From Ceriagrion tenellum (Eukaryota; Arthropoda; Insecta; Odonata; Coenagrionidae), in NCBI GenBank assembly GCA_963169105.1, contig OY720632.1:1426001-1490000 (forward strand): a stretch of 64,000 bases of DNA, in the 5' to 3' direction. A model generated the notes under the pieces. The model was not told where the DNA came from, searched no databases, and saw nothing but the letters and a program-made list of their open reading frames with translations. Made by a program: the position numbers and the translations under genes. Shown here piece after piece: positions 57,179-64,000 of the stretch (positions are counted from its first letter, which is position 1; the number at the start of each line of letters is the position of its first letter).

Positions 57179-57409
57179 TTTTGTAAATACGCCAGAGAAT
57201 GACAAAAGACGACCAAAAAGCGGCGGGTTTTCGGATGCTGTTTCACTGATGCTATTACCTCACGGCCTCGGATGCCCATGACAATAATGGCATCAGTAAA
57301 TGGCATCGGCGACATTTACGGAATAGCTAGCGATGCCATTCGGAGTAGCTGATGCCGTAATAGCATCGTTTGGCAAATAGCAACGGGTGTCAAAGTTACG
57401 GAATAACCC

Positions 57410-57520
57410 CCCAGCTTATGATCAAGTGAAATTGAAAAGAGCTGAGTAGATCACTTTCAAAAGTTTATTTCTTGCAGCTTATATCATATCTTCCGCTAGA
57501 TTTGTAGAGCATCTTTTCCA
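57410..57520 (+). pseudogene. piggyBac-like fragment, inverted partner of 50703-50803
   Basis: The plus strand reads AYDQVKLKRAE, ITFKSLFLAAYIISSARFV, matching the start of the minus-strand fragment at 50805 nearly base for base, then diverges. It touches the right end of the Harbinger element. Confidence 0.75.
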
Positions 57521-60500
57521 TCATAAGTGCTACAATTACAGCAAGCTGAAAAACCAACACTAAATTGAGTATTAGATATAAGATAGAACAATCTTTACTA
57601 CTGATAATAAGACAAATAAGTACAAAAAAAACAATTTGTTGAGGAGGCACAATTCAATTTATGCTAAAATATGAAACATCATACATCGCATACAGACATA
57701 TTATTAATCTTTCACTTTGGAGGAAATCACCTAACTTCCAAAGACAACTAATTTAATAATGTCAATAACTTTCTTCCATGAATTTTAAATGCATCACCAA
57801 CCTCCGTTTTGTAGTCAGTAATCACAGCCATCCACGTTATTTGCTAATTTCTAACAACACTTCAAACACACTAACGTAACGCAATGCATTTTAAGGCCAA
57901 ATTGCCAATAACTATACACTTATTGCAGAAATATCACCATAGACATCGGTGTAGCCTATCACAGAAAATGTATAATAATTTCTATCACTGAAAGCCGCTT
58001 GAACACCGACATTCGTCTCGACTACTTAAGGATATGATTGTATAAAACAATATTTCAAACCAGAATGAACCAACAAACTTCATTTGACAAAATAATCATC
58101 AACATTTCACTTGGACGAAAACATTCACACAATTTACCCTCAAACAAAAGAATTGGCCTTGACGTGGCGAAATATTCAGATGCCTACGTCTAACTTAATT
58201 AGTTATCACTTGCCTTAAACATAGATGAGTTTATTGTTGTCGCAAAGTGACTCTTGGTATGGCAAGTTACTGCATCAAAATTAAGAAACACGTCAATATT
58301 TATCTTTTTTTGATGAAGAAAAAAAAATCACACTTAATACTCAGAAGCAATCCTAAGTCACCAACATCATTTCAATTGATATAGAATCCAAATCTCGAGT
58401 TAGACATTTGATGGAAGGCCGTCATAATTGCAGCTATCAGTCATCTCCGACATTTGTAATGCAATTGTAACTCTTTAAGCACAACACCTTTCACAACACA
58501 CAATCTCAATAGATGAAGCATAGCTCTTATTAACCTTAATATGTTAATACATCACCACGACCTCACACACAATCCATCACAGTGCATAAGTAACATTTGT
58601 AAGCACTGTTATGCCACAATAAACACTGCCGCTTAATCACACGATAAACCTTTTCACTATCCTCAGCCTTTATGACACCCATGTCCTTGCAGAAATGAGA
58701 TTTAAAACTTCCAACTGCAATTAAAAGTGAAAACAAATTGCTACAGTAGGTTAGTTTGCGACAATTGGGTACTATAATTAATCAAAAGAATATGCATTAT
58801 TGAAATGGTTTTCCAAATACATTAATGAACAGCAATCTAGGCCACCAATTATAATTAAAGTCAAGAATGGTGTGTTGTATTTCATTTATAGTCTGTAAAA
58901 CATTCCAAACTACGATAGCTATTCAAATATCAGTCATATAAGAAGCAAAAACAAACCCACCTTTGAACGATAATGGTCGCTTCAACAGATATTTTGTTGT
59001 GTATTGTAAGCCGAGGATGCGAGCGTGAGGCAAAATACGTTCAAACTTTGGTTACAAAATAGGCACTGGCAATTGTTTTCGAAGTATTACCCACAATTCA
59101 GCGGGAATGACTCTTATGCTTGAACGTTAAGTTATAAAATCGGCCCTCTGAGTTTATGTTGTATGTTTAATGTCGTTATTCTCATTGACAACCGATATTG
59201 CTTCAATTTAACACATAAATAGCAGCGCAAGGGAAGGAATATGAGAGGACATTTCGTCCACGGGATTGAAAAAGACTGTGATATCGTGTGAGGAGTCGAA
59301 TGCACCGTAACATTTTTCATAGCCCGAGCATCGAGTGTTAGAACATAGACTGGCGGAGCTGGCGGGATTATCGTGGAGGTGATGAACTATCGTAGCGAAA
59401 GTGGCGCGCTCGATTCGTGACACGACTTTTGAAAGATATGGTACATAACAGAAGGGTATACTGATGAAAATAACTCCCACACATTAGTCTCATGAAAGGA
59501 CTGCAGGTGAATAAGGGTGTCGCTACATTTAGGAAAATAACGGTGAACGTCCGCTTCCTTAACACACTTTTAAACATTTTTGATAGAAACTCCTGTATTT
59601 TACGTAAATGACAGCGATAAGTGAGAAGGACTCAAAAATTTTTGTGGTGGTGACAAGTGCAGAAGTAGACCAAGTTAGGTACCCAAGGACCAAGTCGAAT
59701 AACTTCCACCCGGCAATTTAGTCACGACCAAGTAACTAATATGAGACTTAATATTTTTCATACGCATTGCAAACATAAACAGTAGCTATTGAGGCATAGG
59801 GGATGACTGAACTTACCGTCAAAAAGAAGATTTCAGCATCTTGGAATGGTTCCACTGCTCAATCGATTCTTTCCATGTATGAGTAATTGATCAATGTGTT
59901 CACCTGAGTGACATTCAAAGTTCAGTATGGAAAACCTGTCGTCCTCGCTGGCATGATTACATGATGAAGCGCAAATTCCACAATACAGCTTGGAAGTGTG
60001 TGAGCATACGATTCGCGACGGACACCAAACGTATTTTTCTTGTTGTTATATGATATTAATCCATCAAAGATAGCAAATTCATACCACAATCACTAAAAAT
60101 ATAGTACCATGACTAAAATAAACCATTAATATAAATATTCCTGAGACAGACAATTGAGCATCGCGATGCGCAGGAACCTACCTCCAAAAAATTGAGGCGC
60201 GGTATTCAAACTGAGGAGTGTATTCTGGTCTTGCTTATAAATTACCTTTCAACTTAAATTTAGAGGATAACCTTTGGATTAAAGAATAACTTCAATGTTT
60301 GCTGCATAAACATAAGTGCGGAACCCCTATGCGCAATGAAACGAGTTCTTTGGTAAATAAAAGGAGACATTAATCTCTGATATCTAAATGGCTCATTGAG
60401 ATATTTCTTAAAGAACTCAAGAAGCATAGACATACTTTTGCACTTGAAATTTCATTTTCACATAAATTTCACTCGGCTATCTAATGGATTTCACAAGTTA

Positions 60501-60899
60501 CCGGTCAGCGTAGTCAATATCGTACTTAATATTTAAGACTTGATGCTTTACAAATCCTCCATTTTAAGTCTTCAAAAAATTAGCGCACAGTATTTTTATG
60601 ATAATCAAGCCAGTTACTTCAAGTCACTAGGAATATTCAAGTAATATAGGTATAGGGGAGATCTATGGATGGGGTTGGTTGGCCGTCCCCGAACTAAATG
60701 TAAGTGTAAATTTTGATCATTTTCATTGGAGAAATAACAATGTTCCCATTTTCATCTTTCTTGTGTCTATTGAGTTATAGTAGGTGGCAATGCATTCTTA
60801 AAATGAGATGGAAAAAAAGTCCAAATTTGAAACCTTGTATGTTGCCATAGGGCCATATGGCACTCGATCAGGAACAGTGTGGACAATGTGGAATGAAGG
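57521..60899. other. No gene seen (3.4 kb, A+T-rich)
   Basis: I found no domain motif, RNA gene or paired repeat ends. Short open frames on the minus strand near 59132-59577 overlap each other in different frames and show no family signature. Confidence 0.4.
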
Positions 60900-60980
60900 G
60901 CTGTCCACATCATTTCTCCTCATGCCACATCATTTTTCCACATTGCCCACATCATTTTTCCACTTTGTCCACATCACCAT
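60900..60980. repeat. Short minisatellite, CCACATCATTTTTCCAC unit, about three copies
   Basis: CCACATCATTTCTCC, CCACATCATTTTTCCAC and CCACATCATTTTTCCAC recur about 25 bases apart, followed by GTCCACATCACC. Open frames across it on both strands reflect the repeat. Confidence 0.75.
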
Positions 60981-61179
60981 ATGGACTTTTGGTGTGGAAC
61001 GTTTTGACCAGGGTAATTTGTTGCATTTATTCACACATCTGTTCAGCCACGTAAGTGCGCGTGTACATGCATATTGTAAACACTCCTTCCACTCATTGTG
61101 AGGAATACGACCATGCAGATCGCCAACCTTTTCTTCATGTTTTATCAACTTCCAAGACTCACTTCAAGATAGCTGGAGT

Positions 61180-61826
61180 GTGTCAATTATTCAGCCATTA
61201 GAGATCGCACCTCAGGAGTCCCATTTCTTTATGCTAAGCCTGCTCTCAAAGTATCAACCAGGTCACCGGACGAGACCAAGCTACAAAATAATTTTCAGTC
61301 GAGAATGTAATGGCGTGAATTTTGATATGGATACTAGATATGGTACACCAACAGTAAATGAACCCAATGCCATTAAAAATACGAAGAGTTGACGGGGAGT
61401 ACAGTTTCTCACTGTGGCCTCTTTGTTGATCCTGAGCACTGTTTCCTAGCTGCCTCACCTGACGGAAAAACGTTAGACATCATTGAAGTCAAGTGCCCAA
61501 AATCATCGCAAAATATGGCTTTGAAAAAAGCAGCGGTGGAAATGAAATGCTTTTGCGTGGATAAAAACCTTGAACTGAAGAGAAACCATAACTACATTCA
61601 TCAAATTCAGAAGCAATTGCATGTTTCTCGCCATCCCTTTTGCGATTTGATAGTTTGGATTCCAACAGATTGCAAAATTCAGATAATTTTAAAAGATGAT
61701 GTGTTCTGGAAGAATCGCATGGAGAACAAACTAATTTTATTCTATAACAATGCTATGCTTCCAGAAATAATTGACCCAAGAGTATGTAGGTCAATGGAAA
61801 TCAGGGAATCTAATATGTCAGTATGA
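61180..61826 (+). pseudogene. YqaJ-type exonuclease domain protein, 5' part broken
   Basis: The main frame (61385-61826) reads YEELTGSTVSHCGLFVDPEH, FLAASPDGKTLDIIEVKCPK (Asp, then E-x-K: the PD-(D/E)xK nuclease core of YqaJ/lambda-exonuclease-like proteins), NHNYIHQIQKQLHVSRHPFC, DLIVWIP and a tail of about 60 residues. There is no ATG in frame; an upstream piece (61180-61390, with RECNGVNFDMDTRYG and NEPNAIK) is in another frame, fitting a frameshifted N-terminal half of the domain. In animals such proteins occur as dispersed, probably transposon-borne genes. No transposase is next to it, so its parent element is unknown. Confidence 0.75.
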
Positions 61827-62864
61827 ATGGTACGTGATTACCTTGGTTGCACTAGAAAGAAATAAAAATCTAAATCCAAAAAATGGTTTCATTAATGGGA
61901 ACTGAAATAGTTCAATGCTATGCGGTATATGTGGTTTAGGATATAAAAATAATGTTCGGAATCGGTATTCACTCTGGTTTCAGAGGAAGATACACCAAAA
62001 ATGATAATTTACTCCAGTAATGAACAAGACATATCAACCGCTGGAAAATGAAACCTATTCATAAATCGAATGCAGTCAGTCAACATTTCCGGGAAAAAAA
62101 ATTTTCAATCTAAGAATGTCTCGGGAGGAAAAATACATGGATGATTCCTGGTATGTTAAACTATTTAAGTCAGGAAATTTCCGGAAAGTGAAATATTTTC
62201 TCTGCATATGTATTGAAATGCAATGGCTAGATACCAGTCCTTCTCGGAAGGGAATCAGATTTCTAAGGAAGTTAGTCACGATTTGTGAGATACCAGATGG
62301 ACAAAATTTTATCGGTGCCCTCGTCGCTCTGCTCTGAAGAGGGACGTATATTCTTTTGAAATATGAAGTGCCTTAAACATCGTGTGAAGTGGAACACTGT
62401 AGAACGCCGTCCATCGTATTTATTAGGCTGTGCTGGCAGAAATGCCACTTTGTAATGCATAAATCACTATTCGGAATCATGATAGGCTAAACATACTAAT
62501 CGATAGCGCACTGACTTTATCTACAAAAGCGTATCAACCCAATGGTGACTGTTATACAGTTTGAACTACATACTTCATGTGTGAAAAGAAGCATGCTCCT
62601 CCCGTTGCTTAATCCATACGGATCTTAACCCCCTCTCACTAATAGTTTCTGTTGGTTTTGCAGTTTCATGTTACTTCCTCTGGAGGGGTGGGGGGGACCA
62701 GAGTGTCTTGAAGGGGAAAGAACCAGGAGGAGGGGTGTTAGGAATTTGTTTGGATAATTAGTTTGGCTTAGGGGTGCTGTTCGTCATCTACCCTGCCCCC
62801 ATGTCGCGTGAGAGATTCACACCACTTGGCACCCACCTTGATACTTATTCACACCACTCCTACT
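61827..62864. other. No gene recognised
   Basis: A 73-codon plus frame at 62116-62337 (MSREEKYMDDSWYVKLFKSG) has no recognisable family. It could be a distal part of the YqaJ gene or its parent element. A G-rich patch at 62685-62740 has no motif. Confidence 0.35.
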
Positions 62865-64000
62865 CAAATAGTAAATGAACCTACGAGAGTAATAAAATAT
62901 TAGACCTTTAAGCTGTTAGTCACCCTACAATGTTAAAACACGTCCATATCCTGGAAGGCATAAGTGATCATAAAGTAATTTTTACGACTTTGAAAACAAC
63001 AGTAGATTCCGCTGTAAAACCCAAATGTAAAAACTACTTATTTGAAAAATGTGACTAGTTAAAAAGAAAATAATGCATGCTACTCTACAAAACTTCACGA
63101 AAAAAATCCTCCATGAATTGCTAGATGAAAACCCCAAGTTATTCTGGTCTTATGCGAGAGAGCTCCAGGGTGAATCTTCGACAGTAGAGTATTTACTGCA
63201 TCCACGGCAAAGTGGTCACCAACAGTATCAACAAAGCCAATATATTAAACTACTACTTCAAAAGGGTGTTCACTAATAATGACACAATTCACAATTTAGA
63301 CATTCCTGACTGAATGGAGCCGATGGCTGAGGTAATAATTCAACGTGATGGAATAGTTAAACAGAATGTGTTGGGTTAAAAGTAATCATTCCCCAGGTCC
63401 AGAAGGAACACCTGCACGCGTGCTCAAGGAGTTAGTGCCACAGATTGCACCATTCTTAGAAATTATATTTAACAAATCATTATCCGAGGGCAAGGTGCCC
63501 CAAGAGTGGAAAACAGCCAACATCACTCTGATATTCAAAAATGGAAATAAAAGTGACCCAGGAAACTACCGACCAATATCACTAACACCACTTTTCGGCA
63601 AGATTCTCGAACACATTGTCGTTAGTAATATTATGACATTCCTGGATAATCATAACTTCTTACATGGCAGTCAGCATGGCTTCCATGAGGGCGGGTCCTG
63701 CAAAACACAGCTTGCGCTCTTCCTTCATGATATCCTAAAATCAGGTGAAAGGATTAAGCAAGTCGAAGCGATATTCCTTGATTTTAAGAAGACATTTGAC
63801 AAGGTTCCTCACAAAAATCACACACATCAATTGCTATCATGTGGAGGTAATAGAAAGATAGTAAATGGGACAAGTGGCTTTCTCAGTGATCGAAAACAAA
63901 AAGTAGTTATTGATGGTTTTTGCTCTGATATGGTCGAAGTCACATCCGGTGTTCCTCAGGGAAGTGTGATCGGCCCTCTTTTATTCATTACCTATATTAA
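62865..64000 (+). pseudogene. CR1/L2-like non-LTR element: endonuclease end and reverse transcriptase, cut by window end
   Basis: Begins inside the endonuclease (ILEGISDHKVIFTTL, 62940-63000, matching 11160-11210), lacks about 200 bases present in the other copy near 63055, then shows NFTKKILHELLDENPKLFWS and the RT: SPGPEGTPARVLKELVPQIA, KVPQEWKTANITLIFKNGNK, DPGNYRPISLTPLFGKILEH, HGSQHGFHEGGSCKTQLALF, IFLDFKKTFDKVPH (palm, Ala to Thr), VTSGVPQGSVIGPLLF. The active-site YADD would lie past 64000. Frame changes near 63290-63370. The RT from 63380 to the end reads open or nearly so. Confidence 0.85.

Larger units (their letters stand above)
52527..57408. mobile_element. PIF/Harbinger transposon with convergent Myb-like and nuclease genes
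   Basis: The right end, read inward, is GGGGTTATTCCGTAAC; the left has TAGTTATTCCGTACAGG near 52533, sharing GTTATTCCGTA, and both subterminal regions repeat GATGCTATT and GGCAT words. The exact left border is uncertain by some bases. Inside, an eight-exon Myb/zeste-like gene (+) and a six-exon HARBI1-like nuclease gene (-) face each other with about 220 bases between their stops. This is the two-gene organisation expected for PIF/Harbinger elements, and coding decay is minimal. Confidence 0.85.

Noticed and set aside
60808..61101. 97-codon open frame, also open on the other strand
   Set aside because: It is driven by the CCACATCATTTTTCC minisatellite; both strands and a second plus frame are open, and no motif is present.

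Overview
This window reads as a gene-poor, transposon-packed stretch of an animal genome, most likely an arthropod. The reasons are spliced introns with GT-AG borders, tRNA- and 5S-derived SINEs, an initiator-tRNA-primed Copia element, several pogo/Tigger, piggyBac and PIF/Harbinger DNA transposons, a Penelope-like element and several non-LTR families. No bacterial operon structure and no confident host gene is visible. The species cannot be fixed from the sequence alone.

Layout. 1-1690 and 14127-15825 are inverted copies of one DNA transposon that encodes a Tigger/jerky-type DDE transposase; the left copy lacks about 2 kb of interior. Between them lie a 402/410-bp satellite with an inverted terminal copy and a small MITE (2.2-4.2 kb), a Penelope-like element (5.5-7.1 kb, minus), and a Tigger-type element (7965-10564) holding a retroelement with a YLDDWL-type reverse transcriptase. 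That element sits against the endonuclease of a CR1/L2-like element (10.57-11.57 kb). From 16.9 to 25.5 kb come a fold-back repeat, a tRNA-SINE, a broken R2/NeSL-like element with a restriction-like endonuclease (17.5-19.1 and 21.2-22.5 kb) split by a Jockey-like fragment, and a pogo element with clear ends (22639-25503). Decayed reverse transcriptase, a second tRNA-SINE and a MITE follow to 28.4 kb.

30.5-43.9 kb is a nested stack. A non-LTR retrotransposon is interrupted by a young Copia element (32268-36897, TSD ACTTC, 243-bp LTRs) and by a Tigger element (38024-41296, TA target site); its reverse transcriptase also carries a long (TA)n expansion. Another Tigger transposase copy follows (42.06-43.95 kb).

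44-64 kb holds two related PIF/Harbinger elements, two piggyBac relics, a pogo-type MITE, a YqaJ-type nuclease fragment and a CR1/L2-like element running off the end. The most notable item is the Harbinger at 52.5-57.4 kb. I can trace an uninterrupted eight-exon Myb/zeste-like gene on the plus strand and, converging on it, a six-exon HARBI1-like nuclease with all three acidic motif regions and a single in-frame TGA. Introns, phases and stops fit throughout, so this is close to a complete two-gene transposon. The related element at 44.7-46.3 kb keeps only the first two Myb exons.
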